From positions 29,315,379 to 29,379,378 of the forward strand of contig CM032132.1 of the NCBI GenBank assembly GCA_018894105.1: 64,000 nt of DNA, written 5' to 3'. This DNA comes from Jacaranda mimosifolia (Eukaryota; Streptophyta; Magnoliopsida; Lamiales; Bignoniaceae). Of the stretch, positions 47,900 through 60,299 are shown in pieces. A program made the translations under genes and the position numbers. How positions within the stretch are numbered: the first letter of the stretch is position 1; the number at the start of each line of letters is the position of its first letter. Under the pieces are notes generated by a model. The model searched no databases and was not told the DNA's origin. It saw only the letters and a program-made list of their open reading frames with translations.

Positions 47900-48420
47900 T
47901 GATGAGATCTTGGCTCAAGTCCTAAGTTGTCTTCAAAAGGCAACCATAGGCTCATGCACGCTAGGCATTATATCCAACTCTTGGATGAAGTTTCTATCCA
48001 AACACCTTCCTTTGCAGCTTCCGAAGCTGCAATATATTCTACCTCTGTGGTTGAATCTGCCGTGTATCTTGTTTGGAACTCTTCCAACCAACCGCATCGC
48101 CATTAACGTAAGATATAAATCCAAAAGTGAATTTTAGGTCATCTACATCGAATGGGAAACTAAAATCCAAAAACTCCTTGAGTTCCAATTTTCCATTACC
48201 GTATACCGAAAACAAATCCTTAGTCCCTCTCAAGTACTTAAGGATTTGTTTAATGGCTTTCCTGTGACATTCACTAGGGTTGGAGAGTGGCTCATAACAC
48301 TTAGAGCATGTGCTACATCCGGCCTTGTACATTGAACGACATACATTGTGCTTTTTTTAGCGAACATATAAGGTATGTGGGACATTTTATGTCTCTTGTT
48401 GTTAGTCTTAGGGGCCATAG
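47900..48420 (-). pseudogene. Copia RNase H
   Basis: 48332-48039 reads LSNPSECHRKAIKQILKYLRGT, then the GFISYVNGDAVGWKSSKQDT signature of copia RNase H. After a frame change, 48,040-47,900 keeps the worn 'EAEY..SEAAKEAVW' region. The catalytic acidic residues are partly lost (FLDFSF where the family has TDASF). The region just before it (48,420-48,340) still shows YVVQCTRPDVAHALSVMS. Confidence 0.85.
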
Positions 48421-48499
48421 ACTTGGAGAGATGAAGACTGTGTCCTACAAGGATGAATCCCTTCTTAGATTATTCCATACTAAACCTCTTTAGTATCTT

Positions 48500-49330
48500 G
48501 TCAATGTATGGTATTTGAGAAAGCCCCAGCATTCTCCTCGATCTATCTCTATAGATACGTATTCCTAATATCTAGGATGCTTCTCCAAATCTTTCATGGA
48601 GAATTGTGTAGATAACCATGCTTTAGTACACTTTAATATTTCTCTTTCATTCCTAATGAGAAAGCTGTCATCGACATAAAGCACAATAAACTGTATACTA
48701 CTCCTACTAGCCTTCTTGTACACATAAGGTCATATAAATTTTTAACAAAGCCAAACAATTTGGCTGTCTAATCAAAATGTATGTTCCAACTTTGGGATGC
48801 TTGTTTGAGTCCATAAATAGCCCTCTCGAGTTTGCAAACCTTTTGCTCACTATATTTGGATGTAAAACTTTGTGGTTGCTCCATATATATTTCTTCTTCA
48901 ATGTTTTCATTGAGGAAAGCGGTTTTCACATTCATTTGTCATATCTCATAGTCATAATATATAGCTATGGCAAGTAAAAGCCTAATAGACTTAGGTATAG
49001 CGACCGGTGAAAAGGTTTCCTCAAAATCAATACTAGGTCTTTAAGTACAACCCTTTGTCATTAGTCGCGCCTTAAAAGTCATAACCTCTCCATCGACTCC
49101 TAGCTTTCACTTCTAGGTCCACTTGCAACCAACGAGTACTATACACTTTGGTAGATCTACCAAAGTTCATGCTTTGTTAGAGTACATGGAGTCCATTTTG
49201 AATTTCATGGCGTCAAGCTATTGTTTCGAATCTATGTCCAACATAGCTTCTTCATAGGTCTTTGGATCACTATTCGATTGGCCCGTCTCATGAAGGAATC
49301 AGAACCTTTTGGGTTGCTTCTTGATTTGGT
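48500..49330 (-). pseudogene. Copia reverse transcriptase
   Basis: Homologous to the plus-strand fragment at 35.7-36.4 kb. The region corresponding to YVDD and the catalytic palm lies at about 48,690-48,640. 48,910-48,720 contains the 'EEIYMEQP..GLKQ' region, displaced by frameshifts. The N-terminal RT part ('EAM..E..SMYSNKVWNLVDLPK') is at about 49,270-49,130. No long open frame remains. Confidence 0.8.
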
Positions 49331-49361
49331 CCGGCCTTTCCGAAGTTTGTGTGCAAGGCTC

Positions 49362-49925
49362 TTAATGTTCACTTATTTCTACCGCTTGTGGGATTTGTTG
49401 ATCATCTTGAACTTCATCAAGTTCAACAACAATGTCATTTCTATCTAATATAAATTGTTTTCCAAAATGTAGGCGTTCCTTGAAACAAACACCTTTTTTT
49501 TCCAAGGGATCACAGAATAAATAACCTAAAGACTCTCTTGGGTATCCCACAAACTTGCATAAGGTGGATCTAGCATCAAACTTGTCTCCCACTAGCTACT
49601 TGACGTAAGTGGGAGACCTACAAACTTTTAGGAAAGAGTAATAAGGTGCTTTGCCATACCACATCTCATGCGGTATTTTTGACATCGACTTTGAGGGTAC
49701 TATGTCAAGTAGCCTCACCGTCATTTGTAAGGCGTATTCCCAAAATGATATAGGTACATATGAAAAGCTCATCATGGAACACACTATGTCTAACAAGGTA
49801 CAGTTTTTCCTGTCGGCTACTCCATTATTTTGGGGTGTGTCGAGCAGAGTCCATTGAAAGAGAATCCCATTTTCCTTTAGATAATCTAAGAACTCGATAC
49901 TTAAGTATTCTCTCCCTCGATCCAA
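49362..49925 (-). pseudogene. Copia integrase, core and C-terminal part
   Basis: 49925-49596 reads MDRGREYLSIEFLDYLKENG, TPQNNGVADRKNCTLLD and SFWEYALQMTVRLLDIVPSK. The D of DRGREY is present, but the family E in 'NGVAERRNRTLLD' reads D here. 49592-49362 continues with the typical KFVGYPRESLGYLF..PLEKKGVCF and FILDRNDIVVELDE. A stop after PTYVK separates the two parts. Confidence 0.9.
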
Positions 49926-50150
49926 TCGAAGAGATTTAACACTTAGTCCTAATTACTTTTCAACTTCATTCCTATGCTCTTTGAACTTTTCAAAGGCTTT
50001 GGACTTGTACTTCATAAGATACACTTGTATGAAACGAGTATGATCATCGGCAAAGGTGATGAAGTATGAATAGCCTCCTCTCGGGCAAACTCTTAGTGGT
50101 CCACAAACATCCGTATGGATCAAATCTAAAGGACTTGTGGTTCACTCCAT

Positions 50151-50348
50151 TTATCCTACAAAAGGAGCTTTGGTCATTTTTCTCTTTAAACAAAACTCAC
50201 AAGTAGGAAGTTTCTCAATGCCACTAACATTTAGTACTTTGAGAGCTTCTATCTTATTCATCCTATTTTTGGAAATATGTCCAAGTCTTGCGTGCCACAT
50301 GGTATCTTCTTGGATATCTAATTTTCTCTTACTTGGTTGAATGTGCAT
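50151..50348 (-). pseudogene. Copia GAG-pre-integrase zinc-binding domain
   Basis: Reads MWHARLGHISKNRMNKIE, then CEFCLKRKMTKAPF: the H..H..CxxC zinc-binding module before the integrase core. The left ~100 bp lies outside the tandem duplication; the rest has a partial second copy near 50,951-51,050. Confidence 0.9.
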
Positions 50349-51660
50349 TAGTGATGGTTGATAATCTAAAAAATGTATAATCCTTTGTCAAGTGTACTAA
50401 GAGCAACTAAAGAACTAATTCTTTAATACCTTCAATCTCTCATTTAATATAGAAGGATCAAATCCTTCGCTATCCAAAATGGGAATTGAAATAATGTTCT
50501 TAAGAAGATATGGTATATAATAACAAAGGTCCAATACAAGTATGGAGTTCCCTAAGTCTAACTTATTATATGCCTTCGGCTTTGGCTGCAACTCTTTCTC
50601 CTTGACCAAGGCATTGGATCATATCCGCATCACTAAGTTTTATTCTTCTTTCTATTCTTTGTAACAAATTACAAAGATAAGAACCACATGTGATATCATA
50701 TATCCATGAGGAAGAATTTATCTTCAAATGCACTTCAATAAAGTACACACCCTTCTGAAGGGCTGCAAGGTATTCCTTGCAATACCGCTTCCAATGGCCT
50801 TTCTCACCAAAGTAGAACCAAGTAATATTGACTATATCCTCTATAATCTTCTTAACTCTACTTAAGGATCTTAATGGTTGCTTTCCCTTAGAGAAAGAAC
50901 TTTTCTTCCTTTTACCTCATTTTCTAGCACCCCTAGGGCCCTTAGACTTTGAGAGCTTCTATCTTATTCATCCTATTTTTGGAAATATGTCCAAGTCTTG
51001 CGTGCCACATGGTATCTTCTTGGATATCTAATTTTCTCTTACTTGGTTCAATGTGCATTAGTGATGGTTGAGAATCCAAAAAATGTATAATCCTTTGTCA
51101 AGTGTACTATGAGCAACTGAAGAACTAATTCTTTAATACCTTCAATCCCCTATTTAATATAGAAGGATCAAATCCTTCGCTATCCAAAACGGGAATTGAA
51201 ATAATGTTCTTAACAAGATATGGCATATAATAACAAAGGTCCAATACAAGTATGGAGTTCCCTAAGTCTAACTTATTATATGCCTTCGGCTTTGGCCACA
51301 ACTCTTTCTCCTTGACCAAGGCATTGGATCATATCCGCATCACTAAGTTTTATTCTTTTTTCTATTCTTTGTAACAAATTATAAAGATAAGAACCACATG
51401 CGATATCATATATCCATGAGGAAGAATTTATCTTCGAATGTACTTCAATAAAGTACACACCCTTCTCAAGGGCTGCAAGGTATTCCTTGCAATACCGCTT
51501 CCAATGGCCTTTCTTGCCAAAGTAGAACCAAGTAATATTGACTATATCCTCTATAATCTTCTTAACTCCACCGAATGATCTTAATGGTTGCTTTCCCTTA
51601 GAGGAAGAACTTTTCGTCCTTTTACCTCCTTTTCTAGCACCCCTAGGGCCCTTAGAATTG
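50241..51660 (-). repeat. 710-bp tandem duplication inside the copia element
   Basis: GAGAGCTTCTATCTTATTCA starts at 50241 and again at 50951, and similarity continues for 710 bp each. The unit covers part of the pre-integrase module, the protease and the gag zinc knuckle. I count 11 differences over the first ~300 bp (about 4%), so it is real and not an assembly copy. TTAG(N)ACTTTGAG occurs at both breakpoints. Confidence 0.9.
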
Positions 51661-52215
51661 GAGGAAGAAGCAAGTATCAAGTGTTTTTCCTTGTCATGGT
51701 AGTCTCTATCTAGACCAACACTTTGATAAATAAAACTCGACAAGGATATGAGGATCAAATCCTCATGGAGATCATTGTACTCACTACGTCTAAGTTGAAG
51801 AGCTTTTCAACAAGCCTAATCATCTTTAGACTGTAGTCGATGACATATGACTTCTCTTCCATCCTAGCTTGAAAAATCTCTTTTGATAACATGAAACTCT
51901 TATACCTTGTTTGCTTTACAACTCTTGTAAGCTTTAATTGAGGTATTATTCATATGTCCTTGAGACATTTTGAAGTATATAGATGCCATCATAAGACAAT
52001 GGGATAGGACAATCCTTAACCCAATTCGTGAACATTTCACATGTCTCTTGATCTACATTGATCCCAATGGGATTAGAAGCACCATGACATAAGATATATA
52101 TCCATTTCTTGGAATCTAGAATGATTTTGAGGTTAAGTCAATCGTGGAAGTTAGGCCCTGTGAGTTTATTGGTTTCCAAAATAATGTTGAGTGGATTCTT
52201 AGGCATTTTGTTTGA
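51125..52215 (-). pseudogene. Copia gag with zinc knuckle, leading into protease
   Basis: Gag resemblance begins near 52,210 (NKMPKNPLNIILETNKLTG) and continues KKWIYILCHGASNPIGINVD, with stops. 51758-51276 carries a basic stretch (KGPRGARKGGKRTKSSSSKG) and the zinc knuckle as WFYFGKKGHWKRYC, in which the first two cysteines of CX2CX4HX4C are lost. Protease follows as SSWIYDIACGSYLYNLLQ, where the family has a D-T/S-G-like active site; here it is DIACGS. A second, shorter copy of knuckle edge and protease lies at 50,415-50,800 because of the tandem duplication. Confidence 0.85.
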
Positions 52216-54185
52216 GATTTCAAAAATCTACAAAAAGTGAAAAAGAGAGTATAAGAATGCAGTTGAATATTGGTATTAAAAACATGTTTATGGATTTTCA
52301 AGCATGTTTTTCTCCCACTATTTTATCAAATTCCTCACACTCTAGAAGAATTCGGGAAATCTCATTTCCTAGTGAGAATCAAGGCCCTAAGGACTTGTAA
52401 GTGGACCCCTGTGATGAATGATATCCACAAACAATCAAAAGGTAAGCAACTTTTGCTAATTGCATCTCTATGCAATCCTTGATATATTTTGCCTCACTTT
52501 TCATATAGATCCACATGGTGTGCGCCCTCTACATTACTAGGTGTTAAGTTGGACCTATCAATCAAACTTTGATTCAAGACCGCTCTATGTCATGGCACAT
52601 GACGTGAACCAATGCATGGGAAACATAAAATCAAATGTGCATCATATGCTAAGTATATGATCACAACTTTTTACCTAAGTGTGACCCATGTGATAAGTGA
52701 TATCACACAAAGATAGTAGCACAATCATATCATATACTATTGGTAGAAGGCATGGATTAATTAAAAATCCTTTTAATTTATATCCATTCTGACTTAATAT
52801 TTGAAAAGCACGTTGACTCTTCTAAGTAGAGGGATTTTCTTGCTTGCAAAGATATCATCAATTTTATCTTCTTATTTAGGTTTTCTATATCCTAACCATG
52901 CATCTCATACATCAATAGGATATGAAAAACATAAATAAATAAATGCGCCTAGCATGCTCCTAGGGTGGGATGACCATGAGCCTTAACCAAGTAGTACACT
53001 TAGAGCTATAGGTGCATTATTTAGTTGATTTTAAGTGGGTTGATTAAATCTAGTTATTACATAAATGTATCCCCATACATTCAAGGGTCTTCATGCCTCC
53101 AATGATTTTCTTGTTTCCTTGCAACATTTACATGAGAAAGAAATCTTCACTCCTAGTGATTTTACTCTCATAACATTTACCAGATAGAAATTAAGAGGCA
53201 TGCAAGCCCCACTTTAATACAACCCTTTTCAACAACTTGAAAAAAATAAAATCATTATTAAAGGCTTATGATAATCCCCACTCATTCATCATTCACTCAA
53301 CAATTAAGTGAACAATAAATTAAGAATTGACATTCAATTCCAGCTTATCTCATAAACAATTAATCATTTAGCAAAAATAAGCCTAACAATTATGCATCTC
53401 ATTTTTGCACCAATATTAAAGATTAACTTTAACAAGATTTTAAAAGCAATTAGAAAAGTCAAGCATAGTTTTGAGAACTTGCACAACACTTGTTCATCGA
53501 TGTAGCATGATTTAGATCAATTTTGGTCACAAAGAGAACACAAAAATTCATCAAAACTCGCCTAAAACTGAAACTAGCCACTGCTGCCCAACCAGGGTGC
53601 ACAACCATGCGGCAAGTGTGTGCCAAGTGCGCTCGCTACTCGTCCAATGCTCGACCAAGCTGGCAGAATGCCATGTTTCAAGATTTTGACCGAGTTATTG
53701 TATTTTTGGCTCAATTTTTGTGCACCAAAAAATCTAGGACACCTCCTAAACACTAAATCATATATTATAGACAAATTTCTAAATCTAAAACACATTTTAG
53801 AAATGGAAATTCAAGTGCTCAAACATGCTTCAAAAATGAAGTTTAAGTGAGAATCAACGTTCTCCAAAAATCTCCAATTAAAACCAATCCAATTGGATCC
53901 AAAATGATCAAAACACCATAAGGCCAAATTTAACACTCTATATAAACATATAACATCATCCAATGCTAAATCAAAATTTAACATCATCATCTACGAATAA
54001 AAAACATAGTAACATATGAATTAACTCTTAAAACACATATTAGCATAATTCAATTCATCATCAAAGGAGCCACAAGCATAATCATCCAAACACTCCAGTC
54101 CATAGATTGTATCAAGTATTTGGAGATCTAGATCAATCCATCACATGAATCAATCAATAAAAAATCCAAATTAAAGCATGAAATT
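52216..54185 (-). other. Copia 5' leader (about 2 kb non-coding)
   Basis: Between primer-binding site and gag. No coding resemblance; long leaders occur in large copia elements. Confidence 0.6.
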
Positions 54186-54198
54186 GGCTCCGATACCA
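54186..54198 (-). promoter_or_regulatory. Copia primer-binding site
   Basis: The minus strand reads TGGTATCGGAGCC two bases inside the LTR end, close to the TGGTATCAGAGCC complement of initiator tRNA-Met. Confidence 0.85.
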
Positions 54199-54200
54199 CT

Positions 54201-56419
54201 TGAAGGAGTGTGTAGCATAAGGATCAATGAAATAAAGCAAATAAAGCAAAATCAAAACTTGATTACACACCTCCCAAAGATAAAATCATACTATTAATAA
54301 GAATTTGGGAGAGGATAAATACCTTGATTTCTAAAAAATCCAAGGTAGAATCAAGAGAAGCTCGAACACTTCAAAGTTGTATCCAGTTGGTGCAGCAGAA
54401 TTCTGGAAACTTTTGCCCTATCAAACCACATCTTATTTGGATGAAATTTGGACAGAACCTCTCCAACACCTTGGAGAATGTCCAATAAAAATTTCACCAA
54501 AATCAGAAATCGGAAAGTGCTCCAAATCTGCCTCCAAAAGAACTGCCCTGCAATGGATCTCTAAAGAGCAAAGCTATCCAAATGTCTAGCCTCTAATGAA
54601 ATGATCCACACACCCAAGACAAGCTCCAATAAACCTTTATTGATCTGTAACACCAAGGTATGAAGAGATGATGAAGGCTGAAAAGTGGAGGGAAGGAGAA
54701 GAAAAGTGTGTGAAACTTCAACACATGAGTGGATCACACTTTTGGAGGGAAAAAGATAATCTAGCATGCTAGTCTTGCTTGTGGCCACCCACTCTTCTAT
54801 ATATAGATGAGGAGGTGTGATGCAAATGGGCATCACACCTCCCATGAGGTAGGGTGCCAACGAAGCAAGACAACTTGTACGTGAAATTTAAATTTCACTT
54901 GCATTTGAATTTCATTTCGAGTTTTTATTTCATCTTATGAAATGTCATCCAAATCAATTCTAAATGCATCTCAAATGAATTCCTTCGTTTGAATTTCCCT
55001 CCAAAAATAATTCTTCTCATTAATTAAATTAACCCCTTAATTTAATTAATTGGTCTTGACTTAACTCCTTAAGCTAAAAGGTGTTAAACTTAACCCTTTA
55101 AGTGACTAATAAATTGTCATATGGCACCAATTACATTAACTCCTTAATTTAATTAGTCTAATTTAACTCCTTAAATTCTTTTGATAAATTTAACAATTAA
55201 ATTAATCAAGCCAAAATAACGAAATATTAGCCAACCGTTTTCTCCAAAAAATCGGTCACTAGGAACTTTTTTAAGACTTAGAAAATTCCCTTCATCAAAT
55301 AGAACTTCCTTTAGGCTTTGGTGTGACCCATTAGGTTATACTATTCATTGGACATGGGCTCAAAAACTCTTGTGATATTTAGAATATCAAAATATTCACA
55401 TTAGTTTAAACTCCTTTAAACTAAAAACTCAATTCAATTAATCTCCATTAATTGAAGAATACCCAATCTCCATGGTTGATGTCCAACATCAGGCCCATGG
55501 AGTCCAACTAATTGGCCGAAATGAATATGCTCTTGGTGAACCATTCTAGCTTTACACTTGCCATGCAAATATGGTCCTTCCATCTTCTATCTCCTGAAAG
55601 AGGCCTAGGGCAAGATATTTGTCAGCTCCCTAATAGCCTCGATAACTATGTTTCTATTCCCAATATTTGATTCCCCTTTATAACTTTATATTTAGAAATA
55701 TCATTTTCCAAATTTTCATACTACCTTGCGCAATAATTTTGTGGAATCGATCATTATAAAATATCTAAGAGATGTACTTGCCTTTCACAAAAACAAAGAG
55801 ATGGATCCCATCTTGGATATCACAAACCTCCATATCTAAGCAACTCATACCCAAGCTCAACCCAAATGAACTGCAAGTGGTTAAGGAAGAGTCAAAGTAT
55901 GAGAACCTAAACACAAGGTTACCATGGATCCTCGTGTCTAAGAACTAATTATATGCACTTGCGTAAGCTCGAAAACTTGCCACTACCGACTTGCCAATAC
56001 GGCTATCTAGTAGATTCTCTAGGCAAGCCTTCAGTGAACTTATTCTCTAACAAGTACCCACTAACATGCACCCATGTTTAACATGGATTGCAAATGAAAT
56101 GGAACAATATCCAACCCCTTGGATTTATGCATCGTTTATGTAAGTCTATCCGAATCTTAGATATCATATCTCATAAGATTCTATGACTTGAAATATTTTA
56201 ATATCACGACTGTGTAAGACTTGTTTCATGATCACCACCTAATGCGTGGCCAAGTCCCATAGTCTTGTGTAATCTAAGGGCTTCAACCAAATGCTAGTGA
56301 TGTAAAATAAGCATAAATGAAGATGGCCACTAAAATATGAATATTATTCAATTAAGATTATCTCACAAGTGAAATAGTTTACATGCTAATCCAATTGGCT
56401 ATGAGGTACTATTCCAACA
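54201..56419 (-). repeat. Copia LTR, right copy (5' LTR, 2.22 kb)
   Basis: On the minus strand starts TGTTGGAATAGTACCTC and ends CACACTCCTTCA. Aligns with 45,446-47,696. Slightly shorter through small deletions, for example around 55,100. Confidence 0.9.
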
Positions 56420-56424
56420 AGTCA

Positions 56425-57235
56425 TGCCAATTCCAGTCTAACACACCTCATCAACTAGTTGCAAGCCTCAACCCCATACTGGTATGTTGGCTATTCGGCA
56501 AATGGGGGATAGACATCGTTGGACCATTTCCCTTGACCTCAGGGCAAAGAAAATTTATCATAGTCACAACTGAATACTTCATAAAATGTGCAGAAGCAGA
56601 AGCCATGCTGAAAATCATTGATACTGTAGTTAAGAACTTCATATGGAAATACATTATCCGCCGCTTCGAAATTCCTTGAATATTAATCTCAAACAACGAT
56701 TCCCAATTCTAGAGCAAAAAGATATAAGAATGGTGCTCTCAACTAGGAATTTGACAACATTTCACATCAATGGTAAATCCACAAGCCAACAGACTGATGA
56801 AAGTCACTAACAGAACAATCGCATATTACCTCAAGAAAATATTAGATGGTGAAAAAAGTAAGTCGGCAGATGATGTCCTAGGAACCCAAAAAGCTAGAAT
56901 AATCTTCTATCAACCAAAAGCCAATTAAGAAGTGAGAACTATGGACCTCAACACATTGGATGAGAAAAATGAGCCAAGCATACATCAAAACACAGAATTA
57001 CAAGGCAATAATAGTCAGGGCTTATAACAAAACAATCTGACATTGAATTCAACTGGAAGACCTTGTCCTAAAGAAAGTGGAAGCCTCTAAGCACGTTGGC
57101 CAACTGAAGCCCAATTAGGAAGGACCATATAAAGTCATCAAGGTCGCAAGAAATAATGTATACCGGCTACAAGACATGGATGGACGAGAATTACCAAGAC
57201 CTTGGAATGCTATCTACTTGTGCTAGTTTTATGTA
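56425..57235 (+). pseudogene. Ty3/gypsy integrase, continuation after the copia insertion
   Basis: The codon after the duplicated AGTCA continues the frame left at 45445. The core starts about 56,500 (GKWGIDIVGPFPLTSGQRKF, WKYIIRRFEIP), with a stop after RFEIP. The second catalytic Asp region reads SNNDSQF (family SDNG.QF). The Glu region reads PQANRLMKVTNRT (family ..VEVTNRT). At least two of the three D,D,E residues are therefore lost. 57,110-57,230 keeps the C-terminal PNEGPYKV..NVYRLQDMDG..LPRPWNA-like tail with stops. Confidence 0.9.
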
Positions 57236-58775
57236 TGATGTAGTCACCCATGCCATCAACAATTCAATCAACTTCAAACTATATTACAAAGAAAGTTGTT
57301 CAACATAAAGCTGTCTTTCAAGCCCCATTCCCTACTCAAGCATCAATCAACTCTAGGACGAAAAGCACAAATAATCGCTTTTAGATCAACGACACTAAAT
57401 CCGCCTTCAGGCCCCAAATTCCTTGTGAGAAAATAGGTCGTCTTCAAGGCTAGAATTCTTTGCACAAAGATCGACCGCCTTCATGTCAAACCCAATAATT
57501 GATCGACTTTAGCTCAACAGCTTTAATGCCATCCTTAGGTCGAACTCCCAATGACAATTTACAAGCAAAGAGCTATAAGTAGAATTACTTCAAGGCGACA
57601 ATAATTACACCAAAAGCTTCACAAAATCAAACTCCATTCACCTCCAGATTGATAATATTTGACAATATTCTAAGCCCTGTCAAGCTCGACAAACGCTATC
57701 AAAAATTAAAGTAGGTACCAAACTATTTACTTAAGTGTTCCATTGCATACTAATTAATTTATCACACAAGTATCAACTGCAATATACAACTGCTTTATAA
57801 AAAGTGCCAAACGGGAGCAGGGAGAGTAGAATGGAGTGTATGCAAAGAAGGAAGAACTATAAGGTAAAAAAATAAATATTTCATTGCAACTTCAACCAAG
57901 AATCATTACAAATGTACATCATAGTTCCAAAGCAAAAGGCCAATATAACTAAGCACAATAAAAATGGTAACATTTCCTATAAAATATGGCTAGAAAGAGT
58001 TTAACCCCTAGAAAGGTTCTACATAAGCTTTATGACCAAGAGATTTAATACATCAATCTCTTAGTACTTTGCTAAGTTGAAATCCTTCTTCGCATAGCAT
58101 GCACCTTTCGGAGGAAGGGGAACTTTTAAGCCTCCATAGGGTCGAAAATGTTGGATGGGACCTCCTCTTTGGGGTTAATAGCACTGGACAGACCTGCCTC
58201 CCCATGTTCAACAGCATTGGAAGGGCCCATAATGACCTTAACCTCTAGGTCACCAAGAACTTCACAGATGCCCTGGCTCCCCAGCCACCCATTCAGTCTT
58301 AATCTTCGCTATGATGGGGAAAACATAGTTATACTCAGTAAACCTAAAAACGTAGACTTTTTTATCGAAAGATTCGGGATAGGCTGTAGATTATTATCTA
58401 AAGAAATGTCGAGCTGGCTCGCATCAAATTCAAGCCCCACAGACTTCCCTTGGTGAAAGGCCTTTTTGTATCCACATAGGGCGTCGTTGCCTCCCAACTA
58501 CATACAAACATCAGAAAAAACACAAAGTCAATGATAGCGTTCATCCTTTGCTCGATCAGATGAGTCTAATGGCAGGCCTGAGTATCATCAAATGCCTGAT
58601 TGAACCCTTAGTGTCAACCTCATGCCTTGGTAGATTAAGCTACACCTCTCAGCCTAACCACTTCCCGACGAAGCTCCCCAACCTTTACAATTAATTGTGA
58701 ATTCTCCATCACCAACTGAATGTAAGTGTCTGAGGTTGGCCCCTAACCCAGTTCAGCTGTAAGTTTGTCCACTTT
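57236..58775 (+). mobile_element. Gypsy 3' internal region, LTR missing
   Basis: 57,240-57,720 is non-coding with worn repeats of GATCGAC..CTTCA..AAATTC type. 58,497-58,130 on the minus strand carries an antisense coding-like stretch (YKKAFHQGKSVGLEFDASQL) that recalls the antisense ORF of some plant gypsy lineages. I cannot name its domain. The element stops where P450-derived sequence starts at about 58,776, with no 3' LTR. Confidence 0.5.
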
Positions 58776-58994
58776 CCTTAGGATATAAACAACGGGCCAT
58801 TGACATTAATTTAGATTTTAGATCATGTTGATAGTGTATGAGGCTTGGATTTTATGTTTTAGAAGTATGATGAGATGTGATCTAATGTTAAAATTTCAAA
58901 TTTGATTGAAGTTTGTGTTAATAAGTCATATATATACATATATATATATACCGGAGTACTTAAACAAGAGTTGCATTTAAATTACACTAAGGCT
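58776..58994 (+). pseudogene. P450 fossil: intron plus 3' flank, exon 2 deleted
   Basis: 58,776-58,935 matches the intron at 37,635-37,795 (inverted relative to it), with only a handful of mismatches in the central ~125 bp (ATTTTAGATCATGTTGATAG etc.). After a TA-rich joint it continues as 58,945-58,994, matching the P450 3' flank at 36,665-36,725 (TACTTAAACAAGAG). The ~0.9 kb between these parts at the P450 locus, including exon 2, is absent. Both deletion edges are TA microsatellites. Confidence 0.85.
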
Positions 58995-59554
58995 ACACCG
59001 GTGTTGGCTAAGGATGGCAGCGCCCCATATAGATATTGAAGGAAAAATAAAAATCATGTTGACATATAGAGAAATCACACTGATATGTTTGCAATATATA
59101 TATATATAGTTTGTGTGTTAATAATCATTGGTCAGCTGATCAAGTAGTATTGTAGATTTGAGGTTCAAATACATGTGAGTTTTTGCATAAAAAATAATCT
59201 TTGTGTAGTGTTATTATATCAAAGAAATCATTGATATGATTATCTTATACATATTTCCTTTTTCTGAAAAACTTATAATAAGGTTTTTTTTTAATATTTA
59301 TTTATTTTCCCGAAAATATCACTTTAACTAATGTAATGAAGTAACATAATTGAATTTCAACCACTGCTCTTGAAAGTAGGCAAAATTGCATTTTAGTCCA
59401 ATATGATAGGGTTTGCGATTTTATGGGATTCTGGAAATAGCTAGCTAGTACCAATTTTTGGAAAACTCATGCACATTTTACCTTTCCTCTTGATGTTAGA
59501 AATTGACGAGCACGAATGAGGTTCATTATATTTTAGAAGAACAAAATAGGGATT
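58995..59554. other. Non-coding stretch
   Basis: TA microsatellite at about 59,095-59,107; nothing else recognised. Confidence 0.45.
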
Positions 59555-60299
59555 CACTACAACAAAAATAGGATATAACCACATTTTGATGTGTAACAAT
59601 AAATAGCCTACTGCCACACTTAATCATACACCACGATTCTTATTAGCATGGCATCGTCCACCGTGGTCTATTCCTCACACCATGCTTATAAGTGTGGCGC
59701 TTGTAAAAGCTATTATTTCATACACAAATATAAGAATAGAAATCTTACACCACACTTACCCGTGTGGTTTAATATTTTGAAAAGTTAGTTAAAAACCTAA
59801 AATTACATTGTAAACCATAATATTAGACCTATATTATCAAAGTTCCTAAGTGTAACATAAAATAGAAATCGTCACATTTTAATTTATCAATAGATGTCAG
59901 ATTACTTACGTTTTAACTCGTAATGTAAGACATATATTATTACACTTATTAAATGTAGCATAAAATATAAATCACCATGTTTCATTCTGTTAAAAGAACT
60001 AAAATTACTTACAGATAAAAGTGTAATTCCAGGGATATATGTAACATAAAATAACAATCACCACATTTTAATTTATTAATAAAACCCAAACTATTTCATT
60101 TCAAACTGTAACATCAGGATATAGTCCTACAATGTTGTGAACTTTCACCACATATGAAAGTAGTAGACATCTATTCTTACACAAAGTTTTACCACACATT
60201 AAAGTACAAGAATAGATATATATATATATATATATATATTCTTACACTTTTTGATTGTAACACTAACTTTGCATTCAAACCAAAATTATGGTGTTTATG

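Larger units (their letters stand above)
45446..56419 (-). mobile_element. Full-length Ty1/copia retrotransposon (10,974 bp), inactive
   Basis: Long direct LTRs (2,251 and 2,219 bp), 5-bp duplication AGTCA, primer-binding site, polypurine tract, and domain order gag - protease - integrase - RT - RNase H on the minus strand, the copia order. The right LTR begins TGTTGGAATAG on the minus strand. Coding parts carry many stops and frameshifts, and a 710-bp stretch is duplicated. It sits inside a gypsy integrase gene. Confidence 0.95.

Noticed and set aside
50241..51660. Assembly artefact as the cause of the copia tandem duplication
   Set aside because: The two units differ by about 4%, so they are distinct sequences and not one segment counted twice.
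58148..58456. A plus-strand gene of about 100 residues
   Set aside because: It is the shadow of the weak antisense stretch on the minus strand in a decayed gypsy 3' region.
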